Of a stretch of DNA of 64,000 nucleotides, positions 43,254 to 55,492 are shown in pieces. Origin of the DNA: Geosiphon pyriformis (lineage: Eukaryota > Glomeromycota > Glomeromycetes > Archaeosporales > Geosiphonaceae); NCBI GenBank assembly GCA_016748015.1, contig JAAOMT010000446.1:1752-65751 (forward strand), read 5' to 3'. The position numbers were made by a program, and so were the translations under genes. The notes under the pieces were generated by a model. It made no database searches. It was not told where the DNA came from and saw nothing but the letters and a program-made list of their open reading frames with translations. Positions within the stretch are counted from its first letter, which is position 1; each line of letters begins with the position of its first letter.

Positions 43254-44340
43254 AAATATATAATATTAATATATAATAATTTGCTTTAAATTACTAATTT
43301 TAAAAAATTTAAATATTGTTTTAAATTATATTGAATTCAATTTTTTTAAGTATATTATTTATAATTATCATAATTATATAACTTTAAATCTAATTTTGTT
43401 AATTTATTTTTTTATATTTATGTTAAAAAATTTGTTGTTTAATTGATTTTAACAATAAAACTTAAATATTAATAATTATTAAAAATTTAAATAAGAATAA
43501 TTTTATTTTTGGTTTTTTTAAATTTGGCTTTTTCTTTAATAATATTAATTAATTTTGGTTTTAAGAATAAACAAAATCAAAAAAATTATAAGCTGTTAAT
43601 AAATTAAATAAATAAATTTATTAAATAATTATTTTTTGCTTATTAAAATTAATATTAAATTTTTGGTTTCTTTGTTAATTTTTTTTTATTAGTTTTTATT
43701 TCTGTTTTAATATTAAATAAAAATGTAAAAATAGGTTTGAATTTTTTTAAAAATAAAGTTAAAAAGTTTTTTAAAAACTTTTAGAAATTTATTATATAAA
43801 TAAAATTTTTTGAGAATAATTATTTATTTTATTTATAAATAGTTTAATCTGAATATTGCTATATATAATATAAAAAAATAAATAATTATACAAAACAGAA
43901 AAATATTATCGAATAATACAGAAATAAAATTAATTTTTTTTATTTTTATTAAAACAAAGTTAAAAAATTAGACTAAGTTATAAATTATAAATAAATTTAT
44001 TACTATTAAAATTTTTGTTTTGAATATAAATATTAATTATTTAAGTTTAAAAACTGTTATTATTTTTAATAACATGATTAATAAACATATATATAAAATA
44101 TTTAAGATAAAAAACAGACTTTTATTAAACTTTTTATTATTAATTTAAAATTATATTTTAATATTAAAGTTTTATTACAAAATTTATTAATTTTGTTATT
44201 TTTAAAGCTAATTTTTTTACTAATTTTATGATTTAAATATGTTTATTTAATTATAAATTTAATTTAATATAATCAAATAAAAAAACAATAAAATTATTAT
44301 TATTTATTTAAATAAAATTTTTTATTATTATTATTTTGGT
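43254..44340. other. AT desert between LINE copies B and C
   Basis: Homopolymer-rich AT sequence with one CpG noticed (43909). No coding sequence or tandem array is evident. Confidence 0.8.
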
Positions 44341-44398
44341 TTAATGAGTATGGACCAATTGCTATTTAGAAAACATGTAATATATACACATTACAAAG

Positions 44399-47300
44399 CT
44401 AAATGCAATTCACGTGCTTACAATATGTGACCAGCCACTCAGACCAGTTTAGGCTACAATACAAATTAGCCATCACTGATATCATACCCCCCATATCCAA
44501 AAAAATCTGACAACTAATACACAGACCAGAATATATTTCTCTGGTTTTATTTACACTAAGCAATCTGACAACTTCAACACTCAACCTATCTTTAACAATA
44601 TCCACTAAATGCAACACACTGTTATTAGCAACTATTTTTTTTGCCTTTTCCATGGACAATCAGTGATTAGATCTCTCATATTATATTACAGATCTGTGCA
44701 ATGAAGCCAGGTCCCTGACAAAATCAATCACTATTGCACCAGCCACAACAAAGCAACCAAGAGCATCTAAAGCCTTACAGTACCAGTCACTCAACACGAA
44801 GTCTTTAGCCAACATGGAATAAAACTCAGCATTACTCACACCAAAAGATAGGTTTTATATTATTATAAAAGAAGAAACAATAACATTAGACAGTAATGAC
44901 TATTTTACACAAAACCCAGACAAGATTTCATTATAAGCCAACATATCAGAGAAGCACACAAAAGAATGTTCAAATGTGTCAACCTTATCACAAAACAGAC
45001 ACTTGACACTAGGATAAAAAATGTAGTATATATACTTATGAGCTGCTACAGGAAAACAGCCATGTAATGATTTTATAAAATATGACCTCAAAGCTGCCAA
45101 CTGACAGCTCGTATAGCCAGAAGCCATGTGACTATTAGAGTGCCAGACTGCAAAGGTTCTCTTTCAATCTACTAAATTGACCTTATAAGTATCACTGATT
45201 TTGGAACCAAACTCATTTTTCCAATTTGTTCGATATAATGTTTGAAAAAAGTCTGTAACATAGTGTCTAATGTTGCAAGATAGCACCAGATCACCCAATT
45301 TTAAAAAAAACTTATTGACATAAGTAGGAAATGAGGCATCATACCAGCAGGCATCCGAAGTGATCTTATCAGCATATACGTTTTCTAGGATGTCAGAATG
45401 GCCTTTAACTTTGAGCCATGTTACAGCAAGTGACTTCCTCCTAATAAAGTTGACTATCTGTTTATGTTCCATCTATAAATTTTTTTTAAAATCAGGACAA
45501 GCCAAAAGCAATTCATCTGAACAAGCAAAAAGAGCCGTCTGGCTATCAGAGTGAATAAAAACACTACTATCTGAAAGAACACAGGTGAGTACAAGAGCAA
45601 TAGCTTTGAGTTCCACTAAAGTAGATGACATGACCTCCTGAACTTTCACACCAATACCAAGGCCCAACTTTGGAAAAAATGCAGCAGTCCCAGCTACAAC
45701 AAAACAAGAACCAAAATGTTTTACAGAACTGTCTGTAAACACATCAAATGAGACTAGACCAGAATTCAAAAGAATAGTTTGAGCCTCACTAATTGTGCCA
45801 GCGACAACAGGATTCACTGAATGGTCAACAGACATACATGGCCTGACATCAGCAGCTAGCAAATAAGCACCCAAAAAGCAAATGGCCAAGTCAAATCAGA
45901 CTGGGACAGGGCCACACAAATCCAACTGCTTCCAATGCTTAAAGCATTTCCAGTCGAAGCACTCACCCTTTTTGTTTAATAGTTGATCCATAAAAGTGAT
46001 TCCATAGTGCATCAGCAAACAGGCCACTCCGAAGAATACACTATCACCAAGAACTTCAGAGATTGGCATTCCAATAGAGTGATGAAAAGCTGTCAGTAAA
46101 ATAGAAAAGAACAGTCCACAGAATGAAAAAATTTTTACCATTCCAGCTAAAAAATTATCTCTAGAATTGACCTGCAATCTGATAAAATGACACAACAGAT
46201 AAACAGGTGACCAGCTGGCAACTTGCAAATCCAAACTCCAATGAATGAAAAGTCATCCCAAAATATCTGGAGCATTCACAAAATTAATAATGGATAATGA
46301 TTTACTTTCAGACTGTACTTGGGCGAATGTTTTGACACCATAAAATGAAGGATGTAACAATGCAATCATAAGAAAATCACGAAGGAGATGTGCCTTAAAT
46401 TTTAAGCCTCTCCTAATAATAGCATTCCATCTAAAGCAAATGGCACTAGAAATGAAACTAAACTGGATTCTGTAGCTGATAATAGGTTGCAGAACAGATG
46501 ACACCAGATAGCAGAATTGTTTATCAAATATAGCTTTGCGCAAAACCACATTTGAGAAAAAATGCACATCTGAATGCACCTTCAGCAAACTCGGCTTTGA
46601 AAGCCCTTTCATTGATAAAAAAATGCCCAAATAATGATGAGATTCACCCTTTTTGGCCACAGCAATTGGTGTGTCACTAATGGTCAAGAAAATGTCCTTT
46701 ACTTTTTGATTGAAAAGAATGGTGACAGTTTTTTCTGTGTTTATAGAAATATTATTGAGAACAAAAAACTCGCTTGCAACATCCAAAATACATTGGGTGG
46801 CAGCTTGACTACTGCCCACCCAGATTGTATCATCCACAAAAGCCCCAGCAGTAAAGAAAGATGTTATCTCTGCCTGTGATTCTACTCTGCCTGACTTAGC
46901 AACAAATCTCAAGTCAATTCTGTATCCACACAAGTGTTCTTGACTTTTGATTTCACACAAAAGAGGATCATAAAAGATTCTCCAAAGAAGTGGAGAAAAC
47001 ACTTCATTTTGGTCAAGTCTATCCAATACCTTATAACCATTAGAAAGGCCAAAATCTGTCATAATCCTGTTGGTTTTGTTTAAATAGATATTCTCAAAAA
47101 ATTTAATAAATCTATTGCATATTTTAATGTGTTTTAAACTAGACATTAGATGAAACCATCCTACAGAGTCATAAGCCTTCCACATGTCTTGTAATACCAT
47201 CCAAAGTTCCCTACTCTTTTCCAAGGCATTCTTTATAATTAATCCAATAACAAACACAGGCAACTGAGTTGAAGTATCTTTCAAGACTGAAAATTGTCAC

Positions 47301-49143
47301 CTTTAAGGACATCAAATATGTTGCAAGTCAAAGATATACAGTCAGACAAAATTTTTGACAAAATTTTATGAGTAGTTTCTATTAAAGCAATTGGCTGCAT
47401 ATTAGTGAGACATTCTTCCCATTCATATGGTTTAGGAATTATAGAAATCCAGGTGCATTTCCACAAAGCTAGAACATTTCCATACATGAGACAAGAATTC
47501 AGCAAGTTCAGAAGACAACCCAACACCAAATTACCACTATGTTTCCAAAGTTCATTTGAAACACCTAAGAGACCAGCAGCTTTGCCATCTGGCAAATTTT
47601 TTACAACTGCACATAAATCACCCAATCTGATTTTATTCATTACATCAAAAAAAGTATTGTCAACTACATAGGCCAAAGGGGCATATTAATGGGACCACAG
47701 GTCAGGCACTAATTCAGATACTTTGCATTTCCTAGTCCAATCAACCATAATATTATCAACTTTGGCCTTTACTTTAGCCAGTTCTAGAATTAAGTCTCCA
47801 TCCAATACCAAGTGATTAAGAACAACCTTGCAAAAGGGGTGCTCTAGAATACTACTAATCATATTACCCTTTCCTGAAACAAAGTTATCCATGTGTTTAC
47901 TAATTGTTCTGTTGATAGAAACACTCTTAGCCAGCTTAGATTCAATATACTTAGTCTTATGGTAATGTTTTTTAGCAACTGACAATTGTTTGAAAACCTT
48001 TACAGAATTGCTACATATATTAAGCAAACCAGAAATTTTGGAGGATTCCACATCATTCAGAACTGACCAAATTTTAGCAAGATGGACAAATCTCAGAGAA
48101 TCACCCATACTCAGAGCCTTAACTATCTTGGCAATTAACAATTTAAGTCTGTAAAACCTAGATGAATATTTGTTCTTGAAACAGTCAAAAGTACTGTACC
48201 AATATTTAGAAAAAATGGAGTCTGCTGACTTTGTTAACATCTTTTCCAAAAGTTTCCACATAGTATTCAAGTCACTAAGATCCTTAGCAGCAGTAAAGTC
48301 ATCTCTTAAAAGCAACATATTAGTAGTAGCACAATCATTAAAACATTTTCATTTAGCAACATCTGAGTCCTTAAAATTAAACTTCCAACAGTCTGTGTTT
48401 GCAAACTTACACAATGTATTTAACCACTTGTCTAAAAGGCCACCCAGCCCCACTGAGATCAACACAGCCAAGTGATTAGTATTAAAATGGTCAGAAACTC
48501 CACCAACACATCCACCAAACACAGCTGATAAGAGATGATTGCTCACAAAAATAAAATCAATAGTCTTCTTTACTCCTCTGGAATTGTATTATGTAGAAAA
48601 CTTGGATATGGGACCCGCTGAGAGTACATTGTGTAAACCCAAATCTGAGTATTTTTTGAAACTCGCACTATGTCCAGCCCCATTCTCATTAAAATTACCA
48701 CCAAGAAGAACATAAGAGCTAGAGCTAATTGCCAACACAATAAGAGCATTGACAACAGAAGCCTGTTTGAATCTTACACCAGCTAAAGTACCAGCATACA
48801 GACCCAAAATTATAACAAAAGCCTTGTTGGCAAAAAAAAAACAAACAGAAATAAGGCATCCAGGGACTTCTGAGATTTTACACACATAACAAGCAAGATC
48901 ATTATTTAAAACAATTGCAACCCCTGATCCACAATGTCTAGAATCTATTCCAGAGCTAAAAACTTTTAAACCAGAAAACCTATTTTTAATCCATGACCCA
49001 GCATGACCTTTGAGCTTAGTCTCAATAAAAACAGAAACCAAATTGCAAGAATCTTTATGCCATCTAATAACAGCTTCTTATTTAGCTAAATTGTTTAAAT
49101 CCCTAACATTACACGTGGCAAATTTCCAGACCAAATCACTCAT
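44399..49143 (-). pseudogene. LINE ORF2 polyprotein (APE-RT-RNase H-zinc finger), copy C
   Basis: ATG at 49143 overlaps the ORF1 stop (ATGA). Domains in order are AP endonuclease (FATCNVRDLNNLAK, FIETKLKGHAGSWI, LLGGNFNENGAGHSASF; about 49130-48600), a linker, and reverse transcriptase (LPDGKAAGLLGVSNELWKH, WISIIPKPYEW, MWKAYDSVGWFHL, DQNEVFSPLLWRIFYDPLL, the catalytic FVDDTIWVGS; about 47680-46260). RNase H (FTDSSVKHFG, LVELKAIAL, FIHSDSQTAL, KGHSDILENVYAD) holds all acidic positions at about 45770-45350. The C-terminal CCHC motif CLFCDKVDTFEHSFVC lies near 45000. About nine stops or frame breaks separate otherwise continuous blocks. The catalytic residues are still readable, so decay is moderate. 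Confidence 0.93.
44431..44447 (-). promoter_or_regulatory. LINE 3' stem-loop, copy C
   Basis: In element sense: CTGGTCTGAGTGGCTGG, a 6-bp stem with three Watson-Crick and three G-U pairs, a 5-nt loop, then TCACATATTG. Confidence 0.7.
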
Positions 49144-50995
49144 TGAGAGATAATAAGAGCTGGTGAACCCAAACCAGAATACAATTGATCCAACTTCTCC
49201 AATACTGACTCAACTGACACTTCCAAAGCTACCAACTTAGATTCTAATCTACTCACCTTGGTGGTTAAAACCTTAGAACTACTTGAGCTAAGATCAGCAA
49301 TTATGTCTGCAACAACTAAAGGAGGAAGGACAAAAGATGCCAATGTATCATCTATAGCCATATCTGAATCTACAACAGAGTCCAAAGGCACTGGAATAAC
49401 CAAAGGTGAGACAGATGACTTGGATGCCAGAGGCACCAATTCTACAAAACTCAGCTTCTTCATAATGTCAAACATCTGATCTGCCAAAAGCTCCAGAGAT
49501 CTTTCCAAAACTGCTAAACAATTACTTAAGCCAGAAGAAACTGTAGATGCAGAAGAAGGGATACCACTAAGACCTGAGAGTCCATGAGAAAAAAAACTAA
49601 GACCAGATCCAAAGTGAGCACTACCAGAAGACTTAGAGAGTGAGACTACTTGGGCCCAAGATTTGCCACCAAAAACAGTAGAACGAGATATTGGAACACA
49701 TTTTTTTTCATACAATTTAGTAAGCTGAAAACAAAGTTCCTCTGAAGCACCCTTTTTGTATAATTCCTTAGATGACAGCAAAATGATTACATCTGGTGTA
49801 TTATATTCAAGAGCCGAATGTCTAAAACATCTACACTTCTTACAATGAACCAAATTCATTCTAGCCCAAAAGAGTTTTATCCCATTGAAGATAGGCTCCA
49901 TATGAAAGGCAGATTCCAGATCATTATCAGAGACAAAACTGACTACTACACAGCAAATTCTATTACCAGTTTCCATAGATCTGTTTATAATACATGTTTT
50001 CCTACCAGCTCTTTCCAAAAGATTGCCCAGATCATAAGCAGTTATTCCTACAGGTAGAATAAACAGAAGTGCTCTGAACTAATCCTTAGATGCTCAAGTT
50101 TCACAATCCTCTACTGCTTTGGCTACATGCACAGTATCTTTACCAATTAGGAATGACCACTTTGAGGCCAATGAATTAGCTTGATTTAATTCAGCAAACT
50201 CTACCACAGCCTTTTGTCACATTCCAATTAATTGGATTTTGATCGACTTAATTTCCCCAAATTCAGATACTGTGACAACAATTATATCTTTAGATGTATT
50301 CATTAGAATTTCCTTAATTATCACAGTCTGATCTGACCTCATTCTTTGTCTCTTAAGATCACTGTTTACATTGATCCCTTTTTCTCTGGCCAATGATGTG
50401 GCCATATTCATGCTTTTTTCGGAAGTAAAAATAGATCAGATGATTCCTTCAAATTTTGAGGGGGTAGTGGCTCCCCCCAAAACTATTGACTAATGAAAAA
50501 AATTTTCTAATTAACTGGGTTTTTGCTGTTGCTAATTTCCCTTTCATAGCACTAAGATTGATATCAAGAGCAAAAGATTTTTTGGCAGACATCTTAACTT
50601 GAGTCTTAATAATTTTTGGGTCAATCCATTTTTTTTCCAGAGAAATTGAAAAGTGAGAAAAAAGAGAGACATCTTTATTATCATTCATGACAAAATTAGG
50701 AGCTCCAAGAGGTGAACCAAAAATAGCACCAGTATTGATATGCTTGGTTTTAAAAGTATTGGCAGCTGAATTCAGAAAAGACCCAATATTAATGCCAGTT
50801 ATGTTAGCACTTTTTTTATCACCAGACACACTATCTACATCAAAGAACATATTGTCACCAAGCTCAGACTTGTCTAGAGAGATATCTTTTTCATCACTTG
50901 AATGTTTAATATTCTCAAGCACAACTTTTTTTTTTCTGTGAGAAAGAGCCACTAGCAGAACCATGAAAAGCCTTTGGTGCCCTCTTTTTAAACAT
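49140..50995 (-). pseudogene. LINE ORF1 protein, copy C
   Basis: Starts at ATG 50995 (MFKKRAPKAFHG). A run of ten A soon after (about 50927-50936 on the plus strand) shifts the frame, and other stops follow. Order: a basic Ser-rich N-terminus, IVVTVSEFGEIKSIKIQLIG (RRM-like), a second RRM-like segment with VVVSFVSDNDLESAFHME, then the zinc knuckle CKKCRCFRHSALEY. There the last Cys has become Tyr, and a long Ser/Leu coiled-coil tail follows. Its TGA overlaps the ORF2 ATG. Confidence 0.85.
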
Positions 50996-51078
50996 ATTGC
51001 TACTAGAAACAGCCTCCAGGTCCACGAAAAATGGGTTATTAGAAAGAAAAATTGTGAAATACTAATAAGAAAAAATAA

Positions 51079-51143
51079 AAAAACTTCTTTTTCAGAAAAG
51101 CACTTTTTGAGGATTTGTGGATGTAAGAGAAAAAGAAGTTTTT
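51079..51143 (-). promoter_or_regulatory. 5'-terminal stem-loop of LINE copy C
   Basis: AAAAACTTCTTTTTC (51079-51093) and GAAAAAGAAGTTTTT (51129-51143) are a perfect 15-bp inverted repeat around a 35-nt loop at the very 5' end of the element. Copy D keeps a weaker version (53483-53550). It could structure the 5' UTR or mark the transcription start. Confidence 0.7.
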
Positions 51144-51145
51144 AT

Positions 51146-53489
51146 AAAATTAATCAAATTTTATAATAAATTTAAATTATTAAAGCCAATTATTATATTA
51201 TTGCTCAGATTTAAAAAAATTAAAAAGTAGTATTCTATAATAAATTTAATTTTAATATTTTAATAACTTATAAGTTACTATAATTTTGGCTAAAAACTTT
51301 AAATTTATAAAACAAAAAGCAAATTATATTTAAATAATTAATTCTATTATAAATAAAACAATTAATTTAAATACCAAATTAGTTAATTAATTAAAAAACT
51401 TATTTAAATAATTAAAAATACTTTTTCAAAAATAAATATACTTATTAATTTTTATATTATTAAAAAAATAACAATTTTTAATTATAATATTAACCATATT
51501 AATAATAATACTCTTAATTATAACAATAATAATAAAAAACAAAAATTTGTAATTTCTATTACAAAATAAATTATATTTAATAAGATTATTATACTTAATT
51601 AACTTATTAAAATCAAAATTAACAAAATATGTTTTATTAGTTTTTTATATATTAATTTTTTTTATATAATATTAATAATATAACAAAATTTTTATTAATT
51701 ATTTTTAATTAATACTTAATTTTAGTTTTTTTAAAAAATATTTAATAAAAACTTCAAATTATAAATTATTAATTATACATAAAATTAGAAATTAACTATT
51801 AAAAACTAGTTAATAATTTTTAATATTATTAATTTATAAAATTTAAGTTGTTAAAATACTTAATTTTAAATTAAATATTATATTTTAGTCTTTAAAAAAC
51901 ACAGAATTTTTTTAATATTATATTTTTAAAAGAAAAAAATACAGTAGTTTTTTAATTTTTTCTTATTAATATAATTATTTTTAACATAATTTTTTAATGA
52001 AAATTACTAAAAATAAAACATTAAAAATTAGTTTTTTATTTTAATTTAACAATTTAAATATTGTTAAGTTATTTAATAAAACTACTTTTATTTAGATTAA
52101 AATAATTATAATAATATATATTAATTAAAATATTTATTAAAAACAAATATTATTTTTAATTAAAATATACAAAAACTTAGCTTATTTATAATAATTAATA
52201 TACTTAAATATTAATAATATTTAATTATTTTAAAATAATATTTTCTTTAAAACAATTTTATTGAATTTAAAAAAATAATTGTTTAATTAATTTTTAAACT
52301 ATATAATATTACATAAGCCAATAATTTTTAAAATAAATTATTATTATTATCTTTAACTTAAAAAAAATTAGTTGAAAAATATATTTTTTTTTATTGATAA
52401 AATCAACAATATTATTAATTTTATTTAATATATAAACAATATAATAAACAATTCTTATTTATAAAAGTTTGTTATATATTTAATAAAGAATAAAATTTAG
52501 TTGTTTATTTTTACTATAATATTTATTATAAAAAAATATTTAATTGTTTTAAATATTATAAAAAATAAAATAAAATACTTTGTTTTATATGTAAAAAAAT
52601 TTTATTAAATAAGTATAAATAAATTAATATTTTAGAAAAAGTTTATATATAATACAATATATTAATATATAATTTTATTTATATTAAGTACAAAAAAACA
52701 CTTTTTTAGTAATTGTTTATAATTAAACTTTATTTAAACTTAAATATTACTTTATAATAATAATATATTATAATAAATTGTTTTAATTAAATTAATAAAA
52801 CCATACTTATTAATATTTTGCAAATTAAGTAAAAATTTAAATATATTAATAAATAAATCCAAAATTATTATTAAGTATTAATCTTAATAAAATAAAAATA
52901 ATAACAATAATTAAAAAGTTTTAATATTAAGCTATATAACTATTGTTTTATTTTTTAATATTTTAAATACTATAATAATTGTAATTTTGTGTATTAATAT
53001 ATTATTATATGTTTTATATTTAATTTTTAAATAGAAAAATTGAAATTAAAAATAAAAACTTTTTTTAATAATTTAAATTCTCCTAAAAACAAAACTTAAT
53101 TACAAATTATTTTAAGATTAAATCTAACAAAAAAAATTAACATTAAAAAAAATAATTAATATTAAATATATTAGAAATATAATTATAATACTATAAAATA
53201 ATTTTAATAAAACATATATAATTAAACCAAAAAAATTGCTCAAGCTATTTTTTGTTTTTTATAAAAATTTATTAATTAATACTTAAAATAAATTAAAATT
53301 TATTACCAAAAAATTTTTTTTAACTTAATAAAAAAATTAACAATTAAGATAAAAAATATTTATATTAATTATATAATTTTATTTTATTACAATAATATTA
53401 TTTATAAAAAATTGAAAAATAAATTAAAATTTAAATCCAGTTATTTAAAATTAAATTAATTATATGTTAAATAATTATTTTAAAAAAAA
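51146..53489. other. AT desert between head-to-head LINEs C and D
   Basis: About 2.3 kb of almost pure A/T with very few G or C and no CpG seen. No coding sequence. Both LINE 5' ends face it. Confidence 0.8.
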
Positions 53490-53639
53490 AACTTATTTCT
53501 TTCTTACCTCCAAAATTCTTAAAGAGCACATTTTCTGAAAAAAAAGTTTTTTATTTTTTTTTTGCTAGTTTATATCAATATTTTTTTACCTAATAATAAC
53601 CTATTTTTTGTGAATTTGGAGGCTACTGTTAGTAGTATT

Positions 53640-55492
53640 ATGTCTAAAAAAAAGGTGCTCAAAGGCACTTTTCATGGTCCTATTAATGGTTTTTTTTCTC
53701 AGAAAAAGAAAGTTGTCTTTGAAAATATTAAACACTTTGGTAAAAAAAAAGATATATCTTTGAGTAATTCTAAACCTAGTAATAATGTATATTCTAATGT
53801 GGATAGTCTGTTTGATAATAATAAAGATGTTAGCATATCTGACTTGAATAGTAGGTCTTTTTTGGACTTGGCTGCAACCACTCTCAAGACAAAACATGTC
53901 AACATTAGTGCTGTCTTTGGATCTCCACTCAGGTCTCCCAATTTTAATATAAATAATAATAAAGTTGTTATTTCTTTTTATTTGTCCATTTCTCTGGACA
54001 GAAAGTGGATTAACTTGAAGATTATTAAAACTTCAGTAGAAATATTAGTTAAGAAGTCATTTACTTTGGATATTAATCTTTTATTAATAGAGAGCAAATC
54101 TATTACAGCTAAAATTTAACTTATTAGAAAATTATTCTCATCAGTCAATGATTTTGGGGGGACTACTACCTCTTTAAAATTTGAAGAAATTATCTGATTT
54201 ACCTTTACTTTGGAAAAAAGCATGGAAAAGACTGCTTTATTGGCCAGAAAAAAAGAGATTAACATAAACAGCAATCTTAAAAGACGAGAAATAAAATCAA
54301 ATTAGGCTGTAGTAATCAAAGAGATTCCCATAAAAATGCTTAAAAATATGATCATTGTTACAGTATTCGAATTTGGGAAGATTAAATCAATCAAAATTCA
54401 ATTGGTTAGAATGTGACAGAAGGCTGTAATGAAGTTTGCTGAATCAAGTCATGTTAATATGTTGACTGCAAAATGGTCTTCTTAATTGAGAAAAACTTTG
54501 TGTGAGTGGCCAAAGCCATAAAAGATCATGATATTTGGGCATCAAGAGATTGGTTTAGAGCACTTTTGTTTACTCTGCCTGTGGGAACAATGGCTTATAA
54601 TTTGAGCACTTTGTTGGAAGAGAATGGTAGAAAAACTTACATCATCAATTGCTTACTTGAATCTGGTAATAGAGTCTACTATACTGTGATTGGCTTTAAA
54701 TTTGAGAAGGAACTTGACTCTGTTTTTTACATAGAACTGATCTTTGATGGAATTAAATTTTTTTGGGCTAGATTTGATTTGGTTTGTTGTAGGAAATGTG
54801 AGCACTTTGGTTATTTTGTCTTAAAGTGTGATACACTGGATGCATCAGTCATGTCTCTCACAAAACTTTATAAAAGATTTGTTTTGAAAGTGAACTGTTT
54901 CCAGCTTGTCAAGTTATATGCAAAAAAAAGTGTCTCAATCTCTTGTCCTGTTGTCTTTGGTGGCAAATTTTGAGTACAAGTAGTCTTAATTGCTTCTGTT
55001 TCTTCTGAAAGTTTTAAGTTCAATTCTGGTTTTGGTTTTGGTGCCTCTTCTTTTAGTGTTTCATATAATAGGATAAACAATCTGGTCTCTTAAAATAGGT
55101 CTCCAATTGATAATTATTTGGCTTTTTTAGAATGTTCTTTGGAGCTTTTGGCTAACCAAGTAGCAAATATTGTAAAAAAATTAAGCATGATTGACTTAGT
55201 ACTTCAAGCCTCTATTTCTCAACTTTCTTCTCCTGCTGCATTTGCACTTTTAAGTTTAGATTCAGATTCAAATATGGTTATAAATGTCTTATAAGCTTCC
55301 CTTGTAGCCCTCTCTTCAGTTCTAAATAAAACCACTTTAACATTGAATTTAAATAGTTTGAAAATTTTAACCTCCAAGGTAGACAGTCTGAAATCAAAGT
55401 TGTTAGCTTTTGAGACTTCTGTAAATTCAGTTTTAGTAAAATTAGATCTGTTATGTGTCAATTCAGTCTTATTAACATTAGCTTCCTCTTAA
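53640..55492 (+). pseudogene. LINE ORF1 protein, copy D
   Basis: ATG 53640 (MSKKKVLKGTFHGPING) is open to about 54117, then broken by stops. The second RRM-like segment (RALLFTLPVGTMAYNLSTLL) and the zinc knuckle CRKCEHFGYFVLKC follow. Its histidine has become tyrosine, a different lesion from copy C. The reading frame ends in TAATG, overlapping the ORF2 start by one base. Confidence 0.85.

Larger units (their letters stand above)
44341..51145 (-). mobile_element. Full-length APE-type LINE, copy C (decayed)
   Basis: About 6.8 kb on the minus strand. It has a 5' stem-loop (51143 to 51079), ORF1 from 50995 to 49140, ORF2 from 49143 to about 44399, a 3' stem-loop (44447 to 44431) and an A-rich 3' end at about 44341. 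All LINE domains are present, and most frames are broken by scattered stops rather than rearrangements. It is the best-preserved LINE here and a template for the family. The clade (I, Tad or another RNase-H-bearing lineage) cannot be fixed without a tree. Confidence 0.93.
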
